Of a stretch of DNA of 64,000 nucleotides, positions 1-8,765 are shown in pieces (positions within the stretch are counted from its first letter, which is position 1; each line of letters begins with the position of its first letter). The stretch comes from Ferruginibacter sp. (lineage in GTDB: Bacteria; Bacteroidota; Bacteroidia; Chitinophagales; Chitinophagaceae). The position numbers and the translations under genes are program-made. The stretch is taken from positions 310,001 through 374,000 of the forward strand of contig JAGOAX010000001.1 in NCBI GenBank assembly GCA_017983695.1. Direction: 5' to 3'. The notes under the pieces were generated by a model. That model did no database searches and was not told where the DNA came from. It was given only the letters and a program-made list of their open reading frames with translations.

Positions 1-499
1 ACCCGTCAACCTGGTTTTCTTTTAACCCAACCAGCTCGGCTTGTCTTATTCCGGTATTATAAAATAATTGCAATAAAACCCTGTCGGTTCTTCCCTGCCA
101 GTCATCAGGAAATTCCACATAGCTAAACAATGTGTTTATATCAGTTTTGTCTACAAATTGCGGTAAGCGCTTACTGATTTTGGGTGAAATAATCGTCCCC
201 ATTGGGCTTAAAGCAATTACCTGTTCTTTAAGCTGGTATTTAAAAAAAGATTTTAAAGTAGATATTTTCCGGGTAATGGATTTTGCCTCCATCCCCTGCT
301 CTTTTAAACTGGCCAGCCAGCTACGTACAAATGTGGCTTTTATATCAGGCAGGGGCGTTTCTCCAAAGGTTAATTGTATAAAATCAAAAAAAGAAACCAG
401 GTCGTTTTGGTAAGAAATAATAGTATGTTGGGAGTACCTTTTTTGAAATTTAAGGTAGTCGAGGAAATGCTGCAGTGCTTTTTGATAGGTTATGGGCAT
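1..499 (-). CDS. xerC: XerC/D-type tyrosine recombinase, C-terminus cut by window edge
   Basis: Translating the minus strand from the ATG at 499 gives about 166 residues with no stop before base 1. The start (MPITYQKALQHFLDYL) and the run containing KRYSQHTIISYQNDL match the SAM-like core-binding domain of Xer recombinases. The last visible part (RVLLQLFYNTGIRQAELVGL) is the start of the catalytic domain and includes the first catalytic Arg in TGIRQAEL. The other catalytic residues (H-x-x-R, Tyr) lie off the window. XerC/D resolves chromosome dimers at dif. The gene follows rpsU on the same strand, an arrangement common in Bacteroidota. The start codon directly abuts the U-tract of the rpsU terminator. 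XerC versus XerD or another integrase cannot be settled from this half. Confidence 0.8.
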   Translation of the reverse strand, partial: MPITYQKALQHFLDYLKFQKRYSQHTIISYQNDLVSFFDFIQLTFGETPLPDIKATFVRSWLASLKEQGMEAKSITRKISTLKSFFKYQLKEQVIALSPMGTIISPKISKRLPQFVDKTDINTLFSYVEFPDDWQGRTDRVLLQLFYNTGIRQAELVGLKENQVDG

Positions 500-500
500 A

Positions 501-541
501 AAAAAACTGATACCCGAAGTTACGCTAACCGGGTATCAGTT
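501..541 (-). terminator. Intrinsic terminator of rpsU
   Basis: A perfect 12-bp stem (505-516 with 530-541; core ACTGATACCCG) closes a 13-base loop. On the minus strand it is followed by a run of six to seven T. It lies 26 bases past the rpsU stop and ends exactly at the xerC start codon. Confidence 0.85.
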
Positions 542-567
542 CAATATAGAGTTTCTTGCTTTCTTAA

Positions 568-762
568 TTAATCGAATTTGCCAGCAGTCAACTGATCTTT
601 ATAGATCGCTTTTAACACTTCCTTTCTGCGTCTTACAGATGGTTTAGTGAAAGCCTGCCTATCTCTTAATTGCAACAATATCTTACTTTTCTCAAATTTC
701 TTTTTATACTTTTTGAGTGCTTTGTCGATGTTTTCGCAATCTTTTGAATCAATAATTAACAT
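568..762 (-). CDS. rpsU: 30S ribosomal protein bS21
   Basis: This 64-residue basic protein starts MLIIDSKDCENIDKALKKYK and contains FTKPSVRRRKEVLKAIY, the conserved bS21 pattern. It belongs to the small ribosomal subunit near the 3' end of 16S rRNA. In Bacteroidota bS21 helps hide the anti-Shine-Dalgarno sequence, and its own mRNA is one of the few with a strong SD, giving autoregulation; this is established for Flavobacteriia. Here a strong SD is indeed present about 10 bases before the ATG, with a TAnnTTTG promoter box further up and a terminator downstream. Length is normal for the family. Confidence 0.97.
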   Translation of the reverse strand: MLIIDSKDCENIDKALKKYKKKFEKSKILLQLRDRQAFTKPSVRRRKEVLKAIYKDQLTAGKFD

Positions 763-771
763 ATAATATAT

Positions 772-781
772 ACCTCCTTTA
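772..781 (-). promoter_or_regulatory. Strong Shine-Dalgarno sequence of rpsU
   Basis: The minus strand reads TAAAGGAGGT, matching at least eight bases of the 16S anti-SD, with about 10 bases between GGAGG and the ATG at 762. Most genes in this window have no recognisable SD, so this one is exceptional and fits bS21 autoregulation. Confidence 0.8.
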
Positions 782-817
782 GGTGATTTAAATATCCCGC
801 TTTTACAAGTTGGGGCG

Positions 818-825
818 CAAAGATA
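818..825 (-). promoter_or_regulatory. Candidate rpsU promoter, Bacteroidota -7 box
   Basis: TATCTTTG on the minus strand is a perfect match to TAnnTTTG. It would give a leader of roughly 50 bases. No clear TTTG -33 element is visible. A single box of this kind can occur by chance, but its position suits rpsU. Confidence 0.5.
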
Positions 826-878
826 GCAGAAATATTTAAAAAAGAGAAAATCTTAGAACAAATTCCGAAATTTGAGGA

Positions 879-1475
879 ATGTTTACAGGAATTATAGAAA
901 ATACCGGGATAGTAAATAAAATAGTAACCAACGGCACTAACAAAACCTTTTGGATTACCTCCCCGCTTTCGACAGCACTAAAAATTGACCAGAGTCTTAG
1001 CCATAACGGGGTTTGCCTTACTGTGGAAGAAATAAAAGAAAGTATGCACCGTGTTACAGCAATAGCAGAAACGCTTGCAAAAACTAATCTTGGGCAGTGG
1101 GAACCCGGCACTGTTATAAACCTGGAAAGATGTATGCAAATGAATGGCAGGCTTGACGGGCATATTGTACAGGGACATGTAGATGCTGTTGCCGAATGCA
1201 CATCGGTAATTGAAAAAGATGGAAGCTGGGAATACAGTTTCAAATTTTCTGAAACTTTTGCAGGCCTTGTAATTGAAAAAGGGTCTATTACTTTAAATGG
1301 CACAAGCCTTACTTTATTTAATGTGGGTAAAGATAGTTTTACTGTTGCTATCATTCCATATACCTACCATCACACCAATATCAATACTATTACTAAGGGT
1401 AGCCTTGTAAATATCGAGTTTGATATTTTAGGCAAATATGTGCAACGTATGCTGCAACAGAAAACTTCTATCTGA
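879..1475 (+). CDS. ribE: Riboflavin synthase, alpha subunit
   Basis: This 198-residue protein begins MFTGIIE, the signature start of riboflavin synthase, which dismutates two 6,7-dimethyl-8-ribityllumazine to riboflavin. Two lumazine-binding barrels are visible. The first holds SHNGVCLTVEE and ends with LGQWEPGTVINLERCMQ. The second begins GRLDGHIVQGHVDAVAE and contains EKGSITLNGTSLT. Length is normal (about 195-215). It is divergent from rpsU, and its last eight bases overlap the end of the convergent membrane-protein gene. No other rib gene is in the window. Confidence 0.97.
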   Translation: MFTGIIENTGIVNKIVTNGTNKTFWITSPLSTALKIDQSLSHNGVCLTVEEIKESMHRVTAIAETLAKTNLGQWEPGTVINLERCMQMNGRLDGHIVQGHVDAVAECTSVIEKDGSWEYSFKFSETFAGLVIEKGSITLNGTSLTLFNVGKDSFTVAIIPYTYHHTNINTITKGSLVNIEFDILGKYVQRMLQQKTSI

Positions 1476-3024
1476 AAAAATACAATACACTGTCTTTAAG
1501 AGCTACTACAACTGTATTACTTTTACTGTAAGGATAAGCTTGATTTTTATCAATGCTGATTTTCAATTGTTGTTGGTCAATTATTACTTCGGGAAACCAG
1601 CTTGCAATACTATCTATAGATTTTTTATTTACTGACACAGTTGTCGGCACCGTGTACAGCACCTTCGTGGAAAGAGTTACACACCGGTTACTTTTATTAT
1701 TGAGGTAACTTAAATATTCCTGCAGTATGCTTACATTATTATCGGTATTACCAGCTAGCCGGCTTTTTGCCCTAAACAGCAAAGCTCCTTCATATTGCGA
1801 TGGTATGTTGACTATAAAAACATTGTCATTATTTTTTACTTCTTTATCAAGTGCCGCTAAATATTGTTTAGAAAATGATCCTGCAGTGTCATAATAATTT
1901 ATAGTTTTAAAAAGGGTAACAGTGTACAACCCCGCCAATACTAAAACTATCCCGATTAACATTATCCTGTTCTTGATCAGTACTGTTAACAAAACAGCTA
2001 AAACCATTATTGCAAACGAGGAAGAGAAATAGATATACCTTTCAGATTCAGAATCATGAGAATCAATACCGAGCATTGTTACAGAAGAAAAACCTAAGAC
2101 AGTGATTAATAATAATAAAGTCAAAAAATAAAACTGCGGTTTACTTTGTTTAAACAATTTGTAAAAACTAAAAATAAGCAGCAAACAAAAAACAGCACTT
2201 ACAGCTGCAAATACAGTAGCATTTTTAAATGGTGGAATAAAATTTCGAAAAAATAACACACAGTTGTTTTTAATAAGTGTCAATAGCCCGGTTTTAAATA
2301 AGTTGCCGTCGTTATAATCTGAAACTACCAGCTTATCTATAAAAACTACTTTAATGCTGAACCAGGCGATAAACACCAAAAAATACAAAACCACAACCGG
2401 TATATATTTTTTAAATGGTTCGCTTTTTACATATGCCAGAAAAACTGTGATGCTTAAAATAATTAAAGGCAATAACCAGCTTATTTCATAGGAAAATAAT
2501 GCCAGTAAAAAGCTTAGCAGGCTGCAACCAAGTAAAATCTTATTCTCTTGTTGTGACCTTAAAAAAAACATCACTGATAACAAACAAAACAAGCTTACTA
2601 CCAATCCTCCTCTTGCCAAAATATAACAAAGCGGTTCGCTATGTACAGGCGTAAATAAAAACAGTGTAAAAAATATAACAGGAATAACTGTTAACTGAAA
2701 TTGGGTAAAATATTTTACAACCGGTTTAAGCAGTTCTTTTAACACCCACATGGCCAACACGGCATTTATCAAGTGCAGGAAAAGGCTGCTGAGATGATAC
2801 CCATATGGGTTTGCTCCCCACAATAAGTAATCTGCCTTAAAAGTAAGTTTAACAATCAATGAACGCTGCCAGATATGCGACAGGAACTCGCCATTACCTG
2901 CTGTTACAAAAACATCTTCGTCAAAAAAGAAAAGATTCTTTATCCCCCAAAAAATTGAAACACCTGCAGCAAATAAAATAACAGCACATATATAACGTGG
3001 GTTTATGGCTGTTCTGTCTTCCAT
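1468..3024 (-). CDS. Polytopic membrane protein, GT-C glycosyltransferase-like
   Basis: A 518-residue protein with about ten hydrophobic segments and a soluble C-terminal tail. The first extramembrane loop has FFDEDVFVTAGNGEF and then YHLSSLFLHLINAVL. The acidic first loop and the 'H-xx-N' helix are typical of GT-C enzymes of the TMTC/PMT type, which transfer sugars from polyprenyl-phosphate donors at the outer face of the inner membrane. SESERYIYFSSS further on also fits this group. It is the last gene of a six-gene minus-strand operon and overlaps the upstream wecE-like gene by one base. Acceptor and sugar are unknown. The GT-C assignment rests on topology and motif resemblance. Confidence 0.6.
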   Translation of the reverse strand: MEDRTAINPRYICAVILFAAGVSIFWGIKNLFFFDEDVFVTAGNGEFLSHIWQRSLIVKLTFKADYLLWGANPYGYHLSSLFLHLINAVLAMWVLKELLKPVVKYFTQFQLTVIPVIFFTLFLFTPVHSEPLCYILARGGLVVSLFCLLSVMFFLRSQQENKILLGCSLLSFLLALFSYEISWLLPLIILSITVFLAYVKSEPFKKYIPVVVLYFLVFIAWFSIKVVFIDKLVVSDYNDGNLFKTGLLTLIKNNCVLFFRNFIPPFKNATVFAAVSAVFCLLLIFSFYKLFKQSKPQFYFLTLLLLITVLGFSSVTMLGIDSHDSESERYIYFSSSFAIMVLAVLLTVLIKNRIMLIGIVLVLAGLYTVTLFKTINYYDTAGSFSKQYLAALDKEVKNNDNVFIVNIPSQYEGALLFRAKSRLAGNTDNNVSILQEYLSYLNNKSNRCVTLSTKVLYTVPTTVSVNKKSIDSIASWFPEVIIDQQQLKISIDKNQAYPYSKSNTVVVALKDSVLYFFR

Positions 3025-4175
3025 TATTGTTTTGCTTCGTAAAATTCATGAACCAACCTGATTACAATGCTGATCTGTTCTTCTCCAAGTTCTACATATA
3101 AAGGTAATCTCAGTAAACAATCAGAAAATCTTTCTGCATTCTTTAATTCGCAGTCTTTTTCTCCGGTGGCCAAATAAAATGGGCTGGTGTGCAAGCCGGG
3201 ATAATGGAACATCGATTGCACATCTTTACTTTTTAAAAATAAAATCAAGGCATCTCTCTCCGCAATATTTTTGCAAACGATATAAAACAGGTGGGCATTA
3301 TTGGTTGCATAATCCGGAATATCCGGTACGCTGATTTTTCCATCTTCCGCTAATTTCTTCAACCCATAAAAATACAATTGCCATTTCTGCTTTCGTATTT
3401 TTTGTATTTCATTTAAGGCTTGCAATTGTGCAAATAAAAATGCGGCTGTTATTTCTGATGGTAAAAAAGAAGAACCTACATCAACCCAGTTATATTTATC
3501 CACCTCACCCCTGAAAAAAGCTGCCCGGTTAGTTCCTTTCTCCCAGATAATTTCTGCACGGCTGTTAAATTGTTCGTCATTTACAACCAACAACCCTCCT
3601 TCGCCACATTGAATATTTTTTGACTCGTGAAAAGAAAATGCAGCCAGGTGCCCAATGCTGCCCAATGCCTGCTTTTTATTTTCGCCATTAGTATAAAAAC
3701 TATCAATAGCCTGTGCCGCATCTTCCACAACAAATATATTATGCTTATTGGCAATCGCCATTATTGCATCCATCCTGCAAGCCACACCTGCATAATGCAC
3801 CACCACAATTGCTTTAGTTTTTTTGGTAATTAGTTTTTCAATTTCCGCTTCATTAATATTGGGATTGTTATTACTACTCTCTGCAAAAATTATTTTTGCA
3901 CCACGTAATATAAATGCATTGGCAGTAGAAACAAATGTAAAAGATGGAATTATTACTTCATCGCCTGGCTGAATATTGAGCAGAATGGCACACATCTCCA
4001 ATGCATCTGTGCAGGAAGTGGTAAGTAAACATTTTTTAAAGTGATAGGTATCTTTAAAAAACTGCTGGCATAACTGAGTAAACGGGCCATTGCCAGAAAG
4101 GTGACGGTTTTTTATTGCATCCTGAATACACTGAAACTCAGCACCTGTAATGTATGGTTTATTGTAAAAAATCAT
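3024..4175 (-). CDS. wecE: dTDP-4-amino-4,6-dideoxygalactose transaminase (WecE/RffA-like)
   Basis: This 383-residue DegT/DnrJ/EryC1/StrS aminotransferase resembles WecE/RffA closely. Diagnostic stretches are TTSCTDALEMCAILL, PSFTFVSTANAFILRGAKI, VHYAGVACRMDAIM, VVEDAAQAIDS and SFHESKNIQCGEGG, where the Lys of SFHESK is the PLP Schiff-base lysine. DVGSSFLPSEI and EKGTNRAAFFRG also match. The enzyme converts dTDP-4-keto-6-deoxyglucose to the 4-amino sugar for surface polysaccharides or glycolipids. It sits between the methyltransferase and the GT-C-like protein in the glycan operon. An alternative is a related sugar-4-aminotransferase of another pathway. Confidence 0.88.
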   Translation of the reverse strand: MIFYNKPYITGAEFQCIQDAIKNRHLSGNGPFTQLCQQFFKDTYHFKKCLLTTSCTDALEMCAILLNIQPGDEVIIPSFTFVSTANAFILRGAKIIFAESSNNNPNINEAEIEKLITKKTKAIVVVHYAGVACRMDAIMAIANKHNIFVVEDAAQAIDSFYTNGENKKQALGSIGHLAAFSFHESKNIQCGEGGLLVVNDEQFNSRAEIIWEKGTNRAAFFRGEVDKYNWVDVGSSFLPSEITAAFLFAQLQALNEIQKIRKQKWQLYFYGLKKLAEDGKISVPDIPDYATNNAHLFYIVCKNIAERDALILFLKSKDVQSMFHYPGLHTSPFYLATGEKDCELKNAERFSDCLLRLPLYVELGEEQISIVIRLVHEFYEAKQ

Positions 4176-4259
4176 TTAGCTCCGGTTCAGTTATATATTT
4201 TTTGTGTAGATTATTTGTCACTTTTATCAATACAGATTTTAAAATACCAGCCTGTATTA

Positions 4260-5042
4260 CTAAAATGGCTTTTTAAGAATATAGGCCTGCTGAATTCCTA
4301 CATCTCCGCCTGAAAAATCCTTTTCAATATTGTAAAATATTTTGTTAACCGGGTTATCATATCCAACAAAAGTTTTAGACTCCGGTATTAGATCCCTGAT
4401 AAGGCGGCTACCTAAATAATAAATTGATGAAAAATCGCTGGTTTCAAATACTATGTTTTGTGCGTTCAGGTATTCATTTAAATTTGATTTTTTTAAATAC
4501 CTGTTAAAATCATGCTCCGTTAAAGCCTTTAAACCAAAAACACTTCTCAGTGCATTTAGCTTAACCAACGGTTCCCAAAAGGCTTCCGAAAAAATAATAG
4601 TGCCGCCGGGCTTAGCCACCCTGATGCATTCACTAATGCCTTTAATTTGTTCCTGCCAATTAGGTAAATTAATTAACACCCTTGTAGTATAAACAATATC
4701 AAAACTATTATCCGGAAAATCCAACCCACGTATATCGCCGGTTTTAAACTGAATATTATAATTATAATTATTATTTTCCTTTGCCAAAGACTCATTGGCC
4801 ATCTCAATCATCTTAGGAGAAAAATCGATACCAACACTTTGTGCCAGCTTAAAATTCTTTGCATGTTTTATAAGTGCAAAACCATTAGCACAACCTACAT
4901 CGAGAACGGATTTACCTTCCGAAATATGTGAAGCAATATTACTGATCTCAAGATCTATGGCATACACATCTCCCCACGATGCCTCATGTGATACTCCGTA
5001 TTTTGCTGCCTGATTTTCCCAAAAATTATAAATAAAATCCAT
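4260..5042 (-). CDS. Class I SAM-dependent methyltransferase
   Basis: This 260-residue protein has a Rossmann methyltransferase core. Motif I is SVLDVGCANGFALIKHA (about residues 44-60), followed by an acidic SAM-ribose residue in GIDFSPKMIEMAN, then GDIRGLDFPDNSFDIVYT and RVAKPGGTIIFSE. It belongs to the Methyltransf_11/25 type. The start overlaps the end of the upstream GT2 gene by one base, so the two are probably translationally coupled. The context suggests methylation of a sugar or lipid-linked glycan; the substrate is unknown. Confidence 0.85.
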   Translation of the reverse strand: MDFIYNFWENQAAKYGVSHEASWGDVYAIDLEISNIASHISEGKSVLDVGCANGFALIKHAKNFKLAQSVGIDFSPKMIEMANESLAKENNNYNYNIQFKTGDIRGLDFPDNSFDIVYTTRVLINLPNWQEQIKGISECIRVAKPGGTIIFSEAFWEPLVKLNALRSVFGLKALTEHDFNRYLKKSNLNEYLNAQNIVFETSDFSSIYYLGSRLIRDLIPESKTFVGYDNPVNKIFYNIEKDFSGGDVGIQQAYILKKPF

Positions 5043-5977
5043 TATGTTGTTTTTTTACCCGAATTAATTATTTTATCCACTATATATAGTGGCCGGTTTT
5101 TTACTCCTGAAAATATCCGGGAAATATATAACCCTAATACACCTAAAATAAGAATAATAAGCCCCCCCAAAAACCAAATAGAAATTATTATACTGGTATA
5201 ACCCGAAACTGATATTTGACCGCTGAAATATTTATACAAAGTATATGATGCCGCAACAAATGCTGATGCCGATATAAGAAAGCCAAGGCGCACAATTATT
5301 TTTAAAGGCTTATCGGAGTATGACAGAATAATATCGAATGCAAGGCCTATAAGTTTACCCAAACTGTAAGTTGTTTTGCCAGAGAATCTTTTTCCGTGCT
5401 CAACTTCTATACTTGTTTTTTTAAACCCAACCCAACGGGCCATTGGCGCAAAAGCCCTCATGGGCTCTTTCATATTTTTGATTACTGCAATTACTTTATT
5501 GGAGTAAATGCCAAAATTAGCAATCGTACCATCATAGTTAATCCCTGTTAAATAACTATACACTTTGTAGAATATAACAGAGAATATTTTTTTCCAGAAT
5601 GAGTCCCTACGATTATTACGGCGGGCAAAAACAATATCATATCCTTCTTTAGCTTTATTATAAAGCCGTTCTATTTCTTCGGGGCGGTCCTGCAAATCAC
5701 AATCCATTACAACTACCCATTCCCCTATACAAAAATCAAGGCCTGCAGTAATAGCATGGTGCTGGCCAAAGTTTCTGCTTAGCTTAACACCGGTAATACA
5801 AGGGTTGGTTACCGCAAGTTTTTCTATTGAATCCCATGAGTTATCAGCACTTCCATCATCAACCAGTATAATTTCATAATCCCCTTCAGCAAATTGCATT
5901 GCTGTTTTAATTCTTGACAAAAGCTCATCAATAATATTTATGGCCTGGTATACCGGGATAACAATAGAGAATAACAT
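5042..5977 (-). CDS. GT2 family polyprenyl-phosphate glycosyltransferase (ArnC/DPM1-like)
   Basis: A 311-residue GT-A fold glycosyltransferase followed by two membrane helices. Visible motifs are FSIVIPVYQA at the N-terminus, EIILVDDGSADNSWD, KLSRNFGQHHAITAGLD and VVMDCDLQDRPEEI (the DxD region). The C-terminal part has two hydrophobic stretches (about 230-255 and 265-290). This is the ArnC/GtrB/DPM synthase layout, which loads a sugar onto undecaprenyl phosphate. It probably supplies the GT-C-like enzymes encoded on both sides of it. Confidence 0.9.
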   Translation of the reverse strand: MLFSIVIPVYQAINIIDELLSRIKTAMQFAEGDYEIILVDDGSADNSWDSIEKLAVTNPCITGVKLSRNFGQHHAITAGLDFCIGEWVVVMDCDLQDRPEEIERLYNKAKEGYDIVFARRNNRRDSFWKKIFSVIFYKVYSYLTGINYDGTIANFGIYSNKVIAVIKNMKEPMRAFAPMARWVGFKKTSIEVEHGKRFSGKTTYSLGKLIGLAFDIILSYSDKPLKIIVRLGFLISASAFVAASYTLYKYFSGQISVSGYTSIIISIWFLGGLIILILGVLGLYISRIFSGVKNRPLYIVDKIINSGKKTT

Positions 5978-6021
5978 AATTTAAATTTCAAACCAACGAT
6001 TAACCTATTAAAAAACACACA

Positions 6022-7227
6022 TTAACTATAACCCTTAAAAATAATAATTTTTAGCCAATAATATACGCCCCATATAAAATGAAGTGAAAAGGCCCCACCG
6101 ATTAACCATTGTTTCATTTTTGTAATAGTTCCTGACCGGACAGAATTAACAAACTCAATTAAAAGCGTAAAAAAAAGTAAATAGTTTACCGCTACAATCT
6201 GCCAGTAAAAGTTGCCGTCAGATTTTCTAATTCCGTCCTCTGCCAAAAGTATCCAGATAAGTAATCCCATAACATAATTAACTGCAGCAAATTGAACTAA
6301 CTTATTTTTTAATACCTGCCCTTTTGTAATTATAATATATACAAGAGGGAAAAAGCAAGAAGTTAAAAAGGCAACCAGGCAATTGGGTGAAAATATTTTC
6401 CAGATAACAAAAGGAGCTATTATAACATCAGATTTGTGTTTTTCATTTCCGGCACTACCAACAAAATACAATTTATAGATAAGATAGTATTCAATAGCAA
6501 TAACCACTACCCCAATAAGGAATGGTAAAATATTAGCCCATGGTATCTTATTTTTTTTGGCAGTAATATTCTCAACTAAAAAATAGACAGCGACAGATGG
6601 TAATAATGCAAACAGAAAACTGGGTTTTATTAAAGCATTTGCCAGAACTAATAATAATATCTCCAGTTTTTCTTTTTGGGATTTCTCTGCTCTTAAAAAC
6701 AAATAATCGTATGATTTAAAAAAGAGCAATATGCTAAACGGCATTAAGAAGATTATTGTAGAATTATGCCAAACGTTTGGCACCAATTGCCCCATGTAAA
6801 ATTCATCAGATAAAAAATAATTAGCCCCGGGCAATGCAAAAACAAACAGCATGGCTGCTGCAAGCAAATAGGCGTGTTTTGCTTTTTTATCCGGAAATAA
6901 GCAGAACCGGGTTAAATAATGTTTTGTAATAAAATATTTAGCTGCTATTGCACTACATAATAAAAAAACAGTTGGTATATAATACACAACATAGTGTTTG
7001 GAAAATCCGCTTAATAAAGCAACCAGAAAAAAATATAAAAAATTTGCAGGAAGTTTTACACCTTCCTGTGCAAAACCATAGGCCATTTTTGCATGAGGCT
7101 GCAGGTCAGTTGCTATTCTGCCGGTAAGTATTACTGCGTAGTACAAAACCAAAACTAAAACTAAACTGCCTCCAACTATCAAATCAGTTTTTGAAAAATT
7201 AAATGTTTTTTTTAAGTACCTGATCAT
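6022..7227 (-). CDS. Polytopic membrane protein of the glycan operon, function unknown
   Basis: A 401-residue hydrophobic protein with about ten predicted helices. Loops include LSDEFYMGQLVPNVWHNST (around residues 139-157) and GSAGNEKHKSDVI. I see no catalytic motif of a named family. Size, topology and position between a GT2 enzyme and another membrane protein suggest a GT-C-like glycosyltransferase or a polysaccharide membrane component. It is separated from its neighbours by 30-45 bases on the same strand. Confidence 0.6.
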   Translation of the reverse strand: MIRYLKKTFNFSKTDLIVGGSLVLVLVLYYAVILTGRIATDLQPHAKMAYGFAQEGVKLPANFLYFFLVALLSGFSKHYVVYYIPTVFLLCSAIAAKYFITKHYLTRFCLFPDKKAKHAYLLAAAMLFVFALPGANYFLSDEFYMGQLVPNVWHNSTIIFLMPFSILLFFKSYDYLFLRAEKSQKEKLEILLLVLANALIKPSFLFALLPSVAVYFLVENITAKKNKIPWANILPFLIGVVVIAIEYYLIYKLYFVGSAGNEKHKSDVIIAPFVIWKIFSPNCLVAFLTSCFFPLVYIIITKGQVLKNKLVQFAAVNYVMGLLIWILLAEDGIRKSDGNFYWQIVAVNYLLFFTLLIEFVNSVRSGTITKMKQWLIGGAFSLHFIWGVYYWLKIIIFKGYS

Positions 7228-7258
7228 TATATAAAGTTATACTATTCTCCTCCTTTTA

Positions 7259-8689
7259 TTATGGTCGCCTAATGCTTTGCAATTGATAATATTTGTTTGA
7301 AATTAAGAAACTGTCCTTTGATGAAGTACCGGGCTTATTCAAAATATAATCGTACACTGCTTTTTTTGAATTGTAATATGGGGCAATATACCTTACCGGC
7401 TGGTTAGTTTTATTTTTTACAGGAAGCAGGATCAAATCCAGGGAAGAATCAGCAGGTGTATAATTTATAAATATCAGTTTGCCACTTTCTACTTTTTGTG
7501 CGATAAGGTCGAATTCGATCCTGCTGTTGTTAACCTCTTCTGCTAAATGTATGTTACGCCCTTGTATCCATTGCCCGGTTAATGGCAACGTTAAAATAAA
7601 AAGTACTGCCAAAGCAGCAACCTGGATGTATTTAAAATACCGCCCCGTTTCAGTTATTAAATAAAATACCGAAAAATAAAAGAATGGAGCCAATACACGT
7701 ATCTCCCGCCATTTAAAAACATCATAAAATAAAAACAGCATCGAAAAATTTACAAACCCGATTAAGGTAATTGAAGTGTACAGACTGGATTTATGCTTAA
7801 TTGCTTTTACAACAAAAACAATTAAAGGCAGCAGTATTAAATACTTAACAGGCAGGTAAATTAAAGTATCATTCGTTGAAAAAAAATAAGCATAAACATT
7901 ATAAACAAAATGCTTTACCAATGAAGTGAATGCCGTAATAAAATCTCCTTGCTGCATTAAATTAATCAGCGAGGAAAAATAATTAGGAACGGCTTCTGTA
8001 AAGAAATAAGTAAAGGCAAACGAAGCTAAAACGCCTGTTAAAAAAATAAAGATGAAGGACTTTTTCTGTAATTTATTTTTTGCAAATGGTATTAGTCCAA
8101 TCAGCCAAAAAAACCACAAAGGCCTGAATGCTGCAGCTACCAAAACAACCAACACAAATATTATACAATGCTTACTTTGCCCGGTTTTGTAAATTTTATA
8201 AATTAAACTGCTGCAGGCTATGGCAAAAAGAATATGAATACTCTCCTGCATGTAGGTAAACCCGAACAGCACAAAAAAAGGAAAGCATAAAACAGAGGCT
8301 GTTATTAACAATTTTTGCCTGGCAGCAATATCTTTTTGAAACCAGACAACTGCTAAGGCTGCTAAAACAAAAAATAAATTTGTATAGATAAAATTTAAAG
8401 TATGCCACCCGAATATTTTTGCAATGCCTCCATTTAACAATGGATAAGCAAAACCATGAGCATCAGCACCAATTAACCTGCTGCCACTTCCATTAAAAGT
8501 TAAAGCCGCCTGCAATGTATTGTTCTGAAAAAAAGAATTGGCATTTGTGTAATAAAAAAATTCATCGCTCCACACCGGCAGGTAATTGCTGCCAACCTGC
8601 AAAAACAGCCAAACATATATGCTCAAAATAGCTAACAGTGCTATTGCTTCAAAAGTAAAGTTTGAGTTTTTTAAATTGTATTTAAGCAT
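7259..8689 (-). CDS. Polytopic membrane protein, possible GT-C glycosyltransferase
   Basis: A 476-residue membrane protein with about ten helices and a soluble C-terminal part. The first periplasmic loop contains LPVWSDEFFYYTNANSFF; an Asp/Glu pair at this position is typical of GT-C glycosyltransferases of the ArnT/PMT class. RLIGADAHGFAYPLLNGG follows. It is the first gene of the minus-strand glycan operon running to 1468. Donor and acceptor are unknown. The residues around 395-470 look like a soluble domain of unknown function. Confidence 0.6.
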   Translation of the reverse strand: MLKYNLKNSNFTFEAIALLAILSIYVWLFLQVGSNYLPVWSDEFFYYTNANSFFQNNTLQAALTFNGSGSRLIGADAHGFAYPLLNGGIAKIFGWHTLNFIYTNLFFVLAALAVVWFQKDIAARQKLLITASVLCFPFFVLFGFTYMQESIHILFAIACSSLIYKIYKTGQSKHCIIFVLVVLVAAAFRPLWFFWLIGLIPFAKNKLQKKSFIFIFLTGVLASFAFTYFFTEAVPNYFSSLINLMQQGDFITAFTSLVKHFVYNVYAYFFSTNDTLIYLPVKYLILLPLIVFVVKAIKHKSSLYTSITLIGFVNFSMLFLFYDVFKWREIRVLAPFFYFSVFYLITETGRYFKYIQVAALAVLFILTLPLTGQWIQGRNIHLAEEVNNSRIEFDLIAQKVESGKLIFINYTPADSSLDLILLPVKNKTNQPVRYIAPYYNSKKAVYDYILNKPGTSSKDSFLISNKYYQLQSIRRP

Positions 8690-8765
8690 TAATTTTAAAA
8701 CAATTAGTAGTTTTTATCCGCTCTTAAAATTATACACCCAATAACTATACTTTAATAAAGTAAAG

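Noticed and set aside
836..1354. 172-codon minus-strand frame opposite ribE
   Set aside because: It is antisense to a clear riboflavin synthase and shows no family motif.
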